Of a stretch of 64,000 nt of DNA, positions 25,901 through 38,700 are shown one piece after another. The position numbers and the translations under genes were made by a program. The stretch spans positions 18,646,851 through 18,710,850 of the forward strand of contig NC_079877.1 of NCBI RefSeq assembly GCF_029227915.1. Direction: 5' to 3'. The notes beneath the pieces were generated by a model that worked only from the letters and a program-made list of their open reading frames with translations, did not search any database and was not told the DNA's origin. The DNA is from Hydractinia symbiolongicarpus (lineage: Eukaryota > Cnidaria > Hydrozoa > Anthoathecata > Hydractiniidae). The number at the start of each line of letters is the position of its first letter. Positions within the stretch are counted from its first letter, which is position 1.

Positions 25901-28900
25901 TATTATTTAATGACGTAATTAAACTGAACAGTTTGCGAAAGAATTGCATTGGTTTACACGTTTTTCTTCGTTTTGTACCACATAAAATGCGAATTTTCGT
26001 CTTCTGGTGAATTTGATGTTATTACCTCCAGCGAAAACATTGGTAAAAATGTCCACGGATGTACTCCGCCACTTATTACACTTACTCACAATGCACAAGA
26101 AGGTGATGGCTGCTCTTCGTCATTTTCTCCAAGATGATGTTGATTTTTAATAGCTCGTACAGTCTACTACAACCTTATACCTTTCTTAATACAGCAAATG
26201 GTTGAAAGGGTTGCTAGGATTGAAAAAGAAGCTTGGTAGCCAGTTAGTTAATAATTTTAAAAGAAAACGATTGCTGGTAAAGTAAGGCGTAACGCCTATG
26301 CTTTAGCTAGCTTAAATGGGAGCCGTTCGTACTCGTCACACAAACGGGGTACGTTTGGGGGATTTAACATGATGAACCCTAACGTTATGACAACAGAAAA
26401 GAGTATGACCATGCCTGAAATGTGTTGTCAAACATGGAGGTCGTTTACCCTTTTTCAATCTTTTGCATTTTTTTAACAGATTATTGACAAAGTGCTGGCC
26501 GTTTGCAACCTCACTGTCGCCACACGTTTTATAAGGGAGTAAAGTCCATGGGCTTAATTTTTATTATTTTCTTGGCTAGGCAAGACAATGTAAACAGAAA
26601 AATTGTGATTGGAAGAAAAGCATCACAGGCGTGGTACGACAAGAACGATAAGGATCGGTCGGCAAATGAAAACTCAATTTTAGGTCAAACTGCAATCAAA
26701 ATTAGGGGTAATTCTACGGGAAGGCAGGGGTTAGCTTTTTCAATCATTTCAAAAATTTAAATCGAAAATTGTAATTAATTAAGATCAAGTGTGTGACTCT
26801 ATCTAAATGTTTGTGACATCACTATACGTTAAATATATTAATTCGGGCATATGACTTCACAATAAAAATAAGTACGAGAAGTTTGATTGATGATGACATC
26901 TTTTTTATTTTATTTTAACGGATATTTCGGGTTTGCCGTTATGTGTTATATGTTTTGTTAAGTATTGTTTTATACGTCCTCTGTGTATTATGTAGTTGTT
27001 GAAAATTATATTTAAAAAAACTTGTAAGATAATTGTAACAATTTACGTTGATAATGTCTTGTAGTAACAATCAAACTTCTCGTACTTATTTTTATCACTA
27101 TACGAAAATTATATTTAAAAAAACTTGTAAGATAATTGTAACAATTTACGTTGATAATGTCTTGTAGTAACAATCAAACTTCTCGTACTTATTTTTATCA
27201 CTATACGTATTTTTATTTTTTATTATCTGCGGCAGAGTTCGCATATAATTTAAATAGTCAACATAACTTCCTTCTTTCTTTACAAATTTCACGGTTTGAT
27301 ACATGGGCACACTCTCGACACTGAACACAACAGTAGCTTTATTGATTATTTCTTGGCCGAAGTGGCCACAACACGCTGGCTGTGCTGATCGCATAAACTT
27401 CTTTCTTCGACTCGATCAGTAAGAAAAGAAAAGAGCAAGGTAAGTATATCAAATTTCCTCACTTTTTTCCGCTTTTTGTATTTTCTAAAGTATTAACAAG
27501 CTTGTTCTTGTCTGTCTATTTTTGCCTCGCATATAGCTAAAGCTAATTGTGCGTAGGTAAGCCAGTCTTCTCCATTTTGGTTGTCCATGATGTAGTAAAT
27601 GTGATCACATTCTGCTTGGTGTGTTGTCGGATTGATTTTGACTGTTTAGCTTTGTCAGATTTATTCTAACCAAAAATTGTCAGATTGATACTGACCACAA
27701 AGTCTTGTCAAATTGAGTCTGACTACTAGTCTTGTCAGGCCGGCTTACTGACCATAGTCTCCTGTCATTGTTGATTCTGACCGTGAACACTCAAAAATCA
27801 GCCAGCTATATACAAGAAATATAATTTTTTATCATAAATTGTTTACAAACAAGCTAGCTACATGCTTGAGACACTAGATAGTTAGCTAATCCTTTAAATC
27901 GATTTTCACTCCCAGTTCAAAATACACGATGCAGTCATATTTAAAACTGATTTTACTATTGAGTAATGATGTAGAAACAAACCCTGCCCCACAAGAATAT
28001 AAGATAATGAAATCCGTTATTGGGTCGTTCAAGCAGTAAAATATCAGATTCGGTGATACAGCTGGACAACAGTGTGTTTGCATGCTTCATATCCGATTGC
28101 ATGGTCTATGTTTAGACGCATCATTATATGGACTACTTAGATAATGTTTTTATTGAAGGTGATAAGATCTGATAATCTGATAAGTCTTGAAACTAATCCA
28201 TTTTTGTCTTTAGAGGAGCTACCAAAATTCGTTTGTATTGAAAATAAACTTCAAGTTGTTAAATTAGAAAATTGTCAAGGAAAGATAATAGCCATAGACA
28301 ATGTTAGATTATTTAACACATTTTATGCAAATTAAAGCACCAAAGCTAATGGGATTCTATTGATTATTGAAGGTTATACACTCAGTATCATGTGGAATAA
28401 ATGTCATTTCTTTTAATTGATTCTCACAGTCGCAGTGATGAAGGGAAGGTTATCGAGAATGGCCAATCAATGACATTAGAATTTAGATCACTGATAGCAA
28501 TTGAGAAGTATATTAAGGCAACTTATTTAAATGGTTTCCCATCCGTTGGGTTTGACATGCAATGTTTAACATTCAAACTCATATCAGAAGATGGTAGGAC
28601 CACACCTTGTGATGTTGACTTTTGTAAAATGCTACAGAGTGATCATATGGTTGCTATAAAAAATGAAATGTATATGTTACAGAAGAAAATAGCTCGTAAA
28701 AATTACCAGCGGTTGAAGAGTTCTAAGAAATATGAATTAAAAAGAAAACGAACGATGGAAAACTATGAAAACTTTAAGTGTTATGAAAAATATGGTTTGA
28801 AAAAGAAACGAATGATTGATAATTATGAAAGTTCAAAAGTTCCGAGAAGTATAAATTAAAAAAAGGCTAATGGTTGAAAACTATCATAACTTTAAAAATT

Positions 28901-31900
28901 CTTCAAAGTGTGAGCATAAGAAAAAAGTAATGAATGCTTATGCAGCTAAAGCGTTCAAAAATTTGGTTCCAATTGATGTTAAAGTAAAAAGATTTAAGTT
29001 GAAGTAAGAAAAGTACCATATTATGTTTGTGTTTGTTGTAACAGATGCCTGTATAGGAGATCAATGATTGCATTTGGCAGTGAGGTTTGGGTGAAGGGTC
29101 TCAGACAAGAGAGGAGTTGAACGTCCTCCACCATACCTTAGTTTAAAAGGGCGATTGTGGAAGTCCCATGAAATGCCACATAGTGATGGTGTCACTTTAA
29201 AAAACACCCAGTCCGGTCTGTGAACGGTTGGCGCTAGGAAGGGCATCCAGCTGTAAAACAATGCCAAAACTCTTTATTAATGGCCGTAGATAAGTTTTAT
29301 GATGAGTTAATAGCAGTCACATCAAAGTTTGGAGACACTGAAGTTGTCATGGTGTGCGGCGACTTTAATGGTCATGTTGGGAAGGCAAGAGGTGTGCATG
29401 GAGGCTATGGATTTGGGAGCAAAAATAAGGAAGGGGAGAGATTGCTTGAGTTTGGAATGGCAACGGACATATGAGTCAGGTGGTTGTAAGACACAGATAG
29501 ATTACTTCCTGGTTAGAAAGTCAGACAAGAAAGTGGTGAAGGACGTGAAAGTTATATCGGGGGAAGAGTGTGTTTCCCAGCATAGGTTGCTGGTTTGTGA
29601 AATTATCTTGAAGAGTGTTAAAGAAGCCAAGGGAAAGTACAGGCCCCGTCGTAAAGTCTGGAAGCTGAAGGAAGAGATTGTAGCAAGACAATTTAGTGCA
29701 AAAGTTCAGCAGTTAGCCCACAATGGTCAATGTGATAGTGACAATGTTGAAAGTACTTGGACTACTTTAAAGAATTGTCTTCTAGAAGCTTGTGATGTTA
29801 CCTGTGGGTGGACGAAAGGACCAGCTAGACATAGACAGACCTGGTGGTGGAATAATGAGGTTGACCAGTGTATAAAGGAAAAGAGGAAACTTTGGAAAGA
29901 GTGGAAGTCAGGTGGTAGTAAAAATATTTACTTAGAAGCTAAGCGTCGTGCTCGTACAGCAGTGTATAAGGCAAAATCAGAAGCAGAGAGAAACAGATTT
30001 GCAGATGTGTTAAGAAGGGAAGACCAGCGCAATGAGGTATTCAAGATAGCAAAGCAAATGAAGAAGACTAATCAAGATATTGTAGGTGAGAAGTGTATAC
30101 GTAATGATGAAGGTGTTTTGGCTAGCACAGAGGAGGAGAAAAGGGTAGCTTGGAAGAATCATTATTAGAGAATGCTTAACACTGAGTTTGATTGGGACGA
30201 GAATAATTTGTCTGATGATGATGTTGTATAAGGGCCAGCTTTGCAGATCAAGACAGAATGGGTAGTGGAGGCTATTAGGAAATTGAAGATTGGCAAGGCT
30301 GCAGGATTATCAGGTATTGTTGCAGAGATGGTAAAAGCATCTGGATATATTGGAGTTGAGCTTATTACAAGTCTTGCTAACCAGATTATAAAGGATGGTG
30401 CTATCCCGAGTGAGTGGCAGTCGATTGTAATAGTGAATTGTTTCAAGGGCAAGGGTGATGCATTAGAAAGGGGTAACTATAGAGGTTTGAAGTTGGTTGA
30501 TCAAGTAATGAAAGTTATTGAAAGAGTGATTGATAAGTTACTTAGAGAAAGGATTGATATAGATAAGATGCATTTGGTTTTGATCCAGGGCGTGGCACTA
30601 CAGATGCAATATTTTTACTCAGACAGCTTTAGGAAAAGTATTTAGGAAAGAGAAAGAATCTCTATTTTGCCTTTGTAGATTTAGAGAAAGCTTTTGATAG
30701 AGTGCCACGTAAAGTTATTTAGTGGGCTATGAGAAAATTAGGTGTGGATGAGTGGGTAGTTACGATGGTACATTCTATGTACAGCAATGCTAGAAGTCGT
30801 GTCAGGATTAACGATTCACTTAGTGATGAATTTAGTGTAAATGTTGGTGTACATCAGGGTTCTGTACTTAGTCCTTTGTTGTTTGTTCTAGTCTTAGAAG
30901 CGCTGTCGATGGAGTTCAGAACAGGTTGTCCATGGGAGTTATTGTATGCAGATGATTTGGTTTTCATAGCAGAGTCGATGGAAGAATTAGTTGAAAAGTT
31001 TGAGAAGTGGAAGAAAGGACTAGAAGAGAAAGGGCTAAAGGTAAACACAGCAAAGTCTAAAGTCATGATTAGTAGCATTGCAGCCAAGTGTGACCTTGTA
31101 GTTGGAAAGTGGCCTTGTGGAGTTTGCAGGAAAGGGTTTGGTAGCAACTCATTTTTTTGTCACACTTGCAAGCATTGGGTACATAAGAAGTGCAGTAGTA
31201 TTAGTGGAAGGTTAAGAGCTGACATTCAGTTTGTATGCAAGCGTTGCAAAGGTTAGACTATAGAGAATAAAGTATTTCCAGCTTTAATAATGTACAACAG
31301 TGGCTCGTTAGAGATAGTTGAGAACTTCTGTTACTTAGGTGATATGTTGGGCAGTGAAGGGGGTGTTGGAAGAAGTGTTACTTGCAGGATAGGTTCTGCT
31401 TGGAAAAAGTTCAGAGAGTTACTTCCTTTGTTGACTAGCAGAGTCCTGTTAATTGAGGTAAAAGGTAGGTTGTATGAGGCCTGTAAAAGAAGTGTTATGT
31501 TGTACGGTAGTGAGACATGGGCAGTGAAGAAGGAAGATCTTTCCCGTTTAGATAGGAATGATATGAGAATGGTTAGGTGGATGTGTAATGCCAGTCTGAG
31601 AGACAGAAAGAGTTCAGATGAGCTAAGAAGCAGGCTAAGTCTCCGTAGAATTAAAGATGTTATCCAGATAAGAAGATTGAATTGGCTGGGGCACTTGGAA
31701 AGAATGGAGGAGGATAATTGGGTAAGAAAGTGTAGAGACTTGATAGTTCCTGGGGCAGAGCCCAAAGGCAGACCGAGAAAGACTTGGCAGGAGGTTATAA
31801 GGACAGACTTGATAGAGAGGAAGTTGAGTTTAGATCTAACACAGTCTAGATCAGATTGGAAGAGGGTCATTAATATACCCCGTCCAACCCATGCTAGCAT

Positions 31901-32539
31901 GGAAAACGGACGTTAAGCCGAGAATGATGGTGATGATTCCTTGTAAAGCTGTTTGTAATAAATCAGAACTTTTTTCATTTCCTCCAGATATTTCAGAGTT
32001 AAGGCGCCTTGAGAAAATTATAATTGCGAAACGTTTATTATTTAATAATGGCAAAAGGAAAAGCACCAAAGCTGAAAGGTACTATATGTAATGTTCCAGT
32101 TGAAGCAGAATCTGTTTGTAATACTTTTCCATGTGGAGCTGGTAGCAATAGTATTGTCCTAGTAAAATTAAAAACGAAAACTTGCATATCGTGGTCATAT
32201 CTGTTTTCAAGCTGTGCGGCCAGAAGTAGTTATGACTGCCTTACATTTTTTGAAACAGTCCAACTATTTATATAAAAATATCATTATTGATGAATCGTAT
32301 GCTTTGAAAAAAAATATGTGCTAAAACAGGTGATAAGAAAAACGGCAAAAAGAGTGTTGGAATCAGTACGTAGATGACTAAAACGAATGTCTTTGTTTCT
32401 TTTGTTCTTCACGCGGGACCTTATTTTCGCGGACTTCTTTTCTGGAATTTCGCGTGAATAAAGGGAATTTAGTCTCGCAGATTTAGTGTTACAGAAAATT
32501 TAGCAGGAATTTATTTTCGCGGCATGCAATTATTTAGAC

Positions 32540-32570
<31 letters not shown>

Positions 32571-32598
32571 TAAATAATAATATTAAATAATAATATTA

Positions 32599-32653
<55 letters not shown>

Positions 32654-32685
32654 TAAATAATAATAATATAAATAATAATAATATA

Positions 32686-32757
<72 letters not shown>

Positions 32758-35700
32758 TATAGTGCTGTGATTGGATAATGCAGACTTAAAATATTGGGAC
32801 TTGTTTCTTTACAACAGCTTTCTTTTGGACTGATGTTCTAATATACTACAACATTTTGATAACTTTTTGAAATGATAAACATAATTTTAGGCTCCCATTT
32901 CTCATTTTTCAAAAATAGTAGGCATTGTGTCTGCATAATCCATGCACAGAAAATACATGTTTTTTTTATAAATTAATAGCTTTTACAAGCTAAGATTTTG
33001 GCTTTACACCGAATCTTACATTAGTAATGTCTGAACGTGTGCACTATATAAAATTTGAAAATTTTCCAAATCTTCAGAAGGTCCAGTGTACTTTTTGTAA
33101 TGCAAGGCAAAGTGGTATATCGCAGGATAGCGATAATGGGGTCCAAAATCTAAATACAAAGTCCGGCAACTGTTGTTGGTTTTAAGTCAAGTTATTCAGG
33201 CTGAAGAATAAACGTATATCTGACAAACATACGGAAAAATATTTTCTTCATAGGACCAGAAAATGCCGATTTTTTGCAATTTTTTTTTACCAAAGTCTGC
33301 ATTATACAATCATATTATGTAGCTAGAGCCACCGAGTTGGCTTTCGCCGATGTGCTTAAACCATACCCATCTAGTTTGATGTTCCGATTTGGACAAGCAA
33401 AAGAACAACAATATATCTGTATGTAGAGGGTAATCAGAAAGTTTTGTTTCATATTAGCCAGGTTTAACTTTATTCTCTGATTAGGGTACCTACGACTGGA
33501 GTAAATAATTTTGAAATCCCCACCAGAGATGCTTCTTCCACCAAGGTAGCCATAGCTATGTACTCCTTTTGAGTGAAGTAACTTTGTTTTTTTCGTCTTA
33601 CCAAGTTTTTATCAGCTAGCTAGCTAGCTACATGTAGGAAACCTTTCTGTCAGTTTGGTTTATAATTCAATGCTAACTAAAACTGAAAGACAAACATGAA
33701 AGTAAGATTGTGGCTAGGTTAGGTTTTCTAATAGGAAACTTTAAACTCTTTGTGAGCTAGCTAACCTTCAAACTTTTACATAAACATACAGTTTATTGCA
33801 TATAAAGCCAGTCGAAGCAACAATGACTTTAAAATATTTTTGAGGTCAAAACAAACTTTGGAAATCCTAACAAGGTTTGAATCAAAAATTATACAAAAAA
33901 CTCAACCCCTTATACCTAATGTTATACTTATGGCTAGTTGGATATCAGATGTTTTTGATCTCAGTGGTCATAAAATTATTTCATCACCATTTGCTCAAGT
34001 CTCGTGTAAATCACTAAAGTTAAAAACCAACAGCCGTTTTGTAGTCCCTTTAAATGTCTTATTATTTACAAGTGTTACAGATTTTATGTGATGTTTGAAA
34101 ATTCTTATTCGTTATAATTCCTTATCTGTGTATCTGCTCGCATTTTTTATTATAAATTATAATTTTTGTATATATAAGTATTCTAAAGTTCCCCCAGATC
34201 AGTATACATATATATACTGAACTGTAAAACCAAAGACAGTATCAAATTACTTATAAGATGTACATATATATAAGTTATTTTGTTTTTCAGCTATTTTTCA
34301 AGAAACAGTGCAATCCATAAGAAAAATATGTTTACCAAAATACAATGTATATAATGTTGTCAGTGACATCAAATCTTCTAGTCCTTTTATGTTTTTTTTC
34401 TTTTATTTACACATTTATGTGTATTGAAGTGGCTTGTCTAATAGCTATAAAATAGATATATAGTCAAATATTGCTTTGAGTAGCTGTAAACACAATACAA
34501 TGGACATAGATTTTGGAGATGTTGAGGCAGGTTAGTCATATTATGTAAATGCATCACAAGACACATAATCCAATCCAAAAAAATTGCAAAATATATGTAC
34601 TTTAGATTAGTAGTAAATGGTTTCTTACACAACTAGACAACCTATATATATGTAATTTAAAGGCGCGTAATCACCCTTTTAAACAAACGGCCTTAACTTT
34701 GAATGAGCACTGAGATGGAGTTCGATAATATCGCCATTATGGTAGGCTTCGTTCACGCCTTATTTTTGGCTTGCTTTTTCTTTGTAAACCATGGCATCAA
34801 AAAATGGAAAGAAATTTTATCCCAGGAGTTTCTATTGGAAAGACACAGAATAAAAAAATAAAATTTTCTCTTTATTCTATTCGCCATTGTTTTTATCGCC
34901 CAGAGACAAAACGAAACAGAAAGAAGAAATCACAACATTGTCTCATGGTTAATAGTTATGATAATTAATGTTTATCACGCTCTGTCTTTCTTTATTAGCA
35001 TGACTGAGAATTGCAATTATGAGCAAAAAAACCCAACGGGGGAGAAGGCACATTGTGATAGTTAAAGATAGTTAAAGCATTATGGAGATAATTAAATTTA
35101 GAGCATAAAAGGGGAAATTTTAAAAATTTAAGCCACACAGCCACGGATGCTCTCCCTCATTCATTATTTTTTCTGTAATGGCATGAATCCAGGAACCATG
35201 TGGTTGATTTTGCTGTGCGTTTATTATCGCATGATTCGTGCAATAAAATGCAATGGCGGTTCTGTAGGCGAAGAGAAATTGGGGTGAGTTTGTTATTTCC
35301 ATGAAACATTTGAACATGTTCTGGTTCTCAGTTTTTAATAAAGTTTTCTGGGTAACGTTTTCTCATATATATCTTTCAATTTTTACAATAAAATAGGTGC
35401 CTCAAAAAAAGTTGCCTACAGGGTGATTACGCGCCTTTAAATCTACAACCCTACTATTAAAAGTTTCATTTTTAAAAGCAAAACTTCTTGTTTATTTACA
35501 GCAAATATTTGCAAAAATGTTCAAGTTAAAACTAATTATGATTTTACAAAACATCCAAAGAGCTCACATATCCTCTCATTGTGATTTTTTCTTTACGGCT
35601 AACAATTACAATATATACCTGCGTTATGTTCTTGGAAAATAAAGAGACATAATAATATGTGCACGTGTTCTGTTTTAGTGTTTTTTATATTACTGTTTAT

Positions 35701-38700
35701 TTTTAGATTTATGCAAGGTGTCTTATGAGGATATTAAGGATGTTGTAAAAGGAAATGAACTAAATGGAATTTTTAATGGACAGTTATATATAGAAAACGT
35801 TTTTTGGCAGTTCTATAACACTTATATATAAAATCTTTTTATCAATGTGTATACTTTAAAAGTTTCAAAAAATTTGTAAGGGAAGGGTCAGTTCAAAAAC
35901 AGTCCAGAAATTCTAACATTTTCATAGATGCTTGAAATGTAGCTATATAAATCAGAAATTGATTTCTACTGTTTTGTAATTCTAAATTAACAATTTTCTA
36001 ACCAAGATCTTATTATATTTGCGAAATGTACAGATCAATTTCCAAAAATAGTGTTGACATTCAGCTTTTTCAAATCTTGACCACAGTTGCAAAATTAACT
36101 GACCTTTGGATGAGGTAATGTTTAATTGTATGTCTGTGTAAATTTTAGATATACTCAGAACTGCACGAACAGTACAAGAAAGGTGGCAACAACAGAAGTA
36201 AATATAATTTTGACTTTAGACTTAAGTTTGGACTACAGTCAAACTGTGTATAAAAGACACTAAATATTTTTCAAACTCATACTTAAATAGTATGCAGCTT
36301 ATTATGCAAGTGTCTTATTTTCATTGAAATTTCAGAATATTTAAAAGTGTTGATTGACTTTTAATGGCCAAGCCAAGTATTAAATGTATAATGGACAAAA
36401 AACTTTGACAGTACTGTAGCAGTATCCAATATCATTTGCGCCCAAATCCAACATGTTTTTAATGCTAGAGAGTTTGGGAGTTGCAACTTTTGAAGTTTTA
36501 GTAAGTCAAAAAAGAATAGGAAGCATTATCAAGATCATGAGTTCAACTTATACAACGGTAAGAATGTAACATTGTGACTTCTTGCTTGAGAAACAAGGTT
36601 CATTTTTTGTAGTTATTAATTGTTTGACTATGAATGGATTTCAAATATGTCCAAGTAGCAAACTATACTTGTTACATGAGATAATCCTTTTTTAGCATAT
36701 TGATTATGTAACAAAGGTTTTAATAAAGGAAGCAGTTATATTAATGTATGCCAAAGTCAAAAAGATAACTCGCTCAGAAGTAAGTTTATTTTTCAATTAC
36801 CTTAAATAGATTATCAATGTGTTTACAAAACGTAAATTACATAATAAATGGAAGTTACATTTAGGCATTCCAGATATTACTTGCATATTTGGAAAAATTA
36901 GAGTAAGCATATATTATTTATTGTATGGGTTTTAAAAGTATGTTTTCCTTTTTGCTATTTTTATTTTTATTCTTCTTTTTTTTTAGGAAAAGGGATTTAG
37001 AGGAAATTGGTGTGTACTAATATGCTATATTTAATATATTGTTATTTTCTTTCTTTTCAAACTGCTGACATAACGCTTGATGCCACATTACGATCTAATA
37101 TGTATCTTATGTTTAAGACGATAGTGCAACTACATTTAAAGAAATGGTTTTAAATAGTTGCAAAAAGCGTCAAAGATTCTTTGGTAAACAACTTTTCATT
37201 GTCTCAAAATTGTTTTAGATTATTTTTAATTTAGTGCGGATAGTTATACATTTTTTTATTAATTCTACTGTTATAGACAAACAAAATGGAATCGCGAGAT
37301 GAAAAGGAAAATCTGGATAGATCACAAGAAAGTATAGAGGTGACAGCAGAAGAATTAAATGGGAGTAAATACAACAAAGGGGATAGATCTAGAAGCCAAA
37401 CGCAAAATGAAGACTCTGGAGCCAACGAGGAAAAAGAAATTGACGTAAGTGATGGTCTATATATTAAAGAAATTTAATTCATAATATTTATTTTTTGATT
37501 ATTTTATGTGAATGGTCAAAAACGTTAGAGATTATATTATGTGTTTTCACATGTATTATATCTTACAGGGTGTCAATGTTAAGAAAGGAAAACGTCCCAC
37601 CTTTAAAGAAGGCTTTTAAAAGACGATATGCAAAATGTAACATTTTGGGTGTAGTGGTAGACAAGATAACTACAGAAGAATTTCATTCAGAAACAGAATC
37701 TTTTCAAGAAGAGTGCCAGGGCTTGGGGATGATAAAGCTTCGTGATCAAACTAGTGATGAAGTAGTTAAAATCGATGTCATGGGCCAAAGAATCTTGGCC
37801 GAAATTTTTATTGGTGACATTATATTAATCAATAATATATTTTTCATCAAAGAAGAAGACGGTTATGGTTGTTTAAAAGATAAATCTCTTATAATGAAAT
37901 TTTCCAAACTAGAGGAACCCTTTCCACAGGAATGTAAGTGATATTTTAGGAGAAAAGTTATGCTTACTATATGGTCTTTCCCAAACAGATTTTTCAAAAC
38001 TTATCTTGTCTACATGGATGCAATTACAAATATAGAGAAAGGTGAAGATTTATTTAATTTAAAATTTACAAGATTCTTTTTACTTTTATTTCGATTTAAA
38101 CAGGGTCACGTTTCGTACGATTGAGGAATTTAAGCAAGTTATGTTCACTTGAGATAGAAAAGGATCCTGTTTGGGAGAAAGAGCCTACTCATTCGGAGAA
38201 AAACTGTTGCAGTATTTTAGACATGTTACATGCGAACAAACCCGATTATTACGAGGGTATGTAATGTATACCTCCAATATTTTTTGATACGTTTTGGTCC
38301 CTATTATAAAACAGTTTTATTCAAAGCTTAAATATGTAAAAAACATTTTAGATATTACTGAGCCTGGATTTTTCAAACAATGGGTAGGTTCTAATTTTCC
38401 ATTTATTATCTTTAAGGTAGCCTTATTTCTCTATTCAGTACTTCCTCCATTAAAACTGTAAGGTGGGGCTGATTTAGACTTGGTAGCTTAATACTTATAA
38501 ACTCCGGACTATAATTTTCATGCTTTGCAATTATAGCCGCCTAAACAGGAACATGAAGTTGCGGCGAAAAGACACGATGGTTGCAAAAGAAAATTCTATT
38601 GACATTGAAGTATGCATATTTTTTTTATTTTTATTTTATTTTTTTATCATCGCTTTTGGTCTTGATGTTTTTAATTTGCGACTTTTTCAGCTGCCTTTTA

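Noticed and set aside
25805-25929. CRISPR-like regular repeats
   Set aside because: Units are adjacent and diverged without unique spacers, in an intron-rich animal genome; this is a minisatellite.
31331-31900. Minus-strand frame of 189 codons opposite the LINE tail
   Set aside because: Shadow of the plus-strand LINE reading, which has the recognised motifs.
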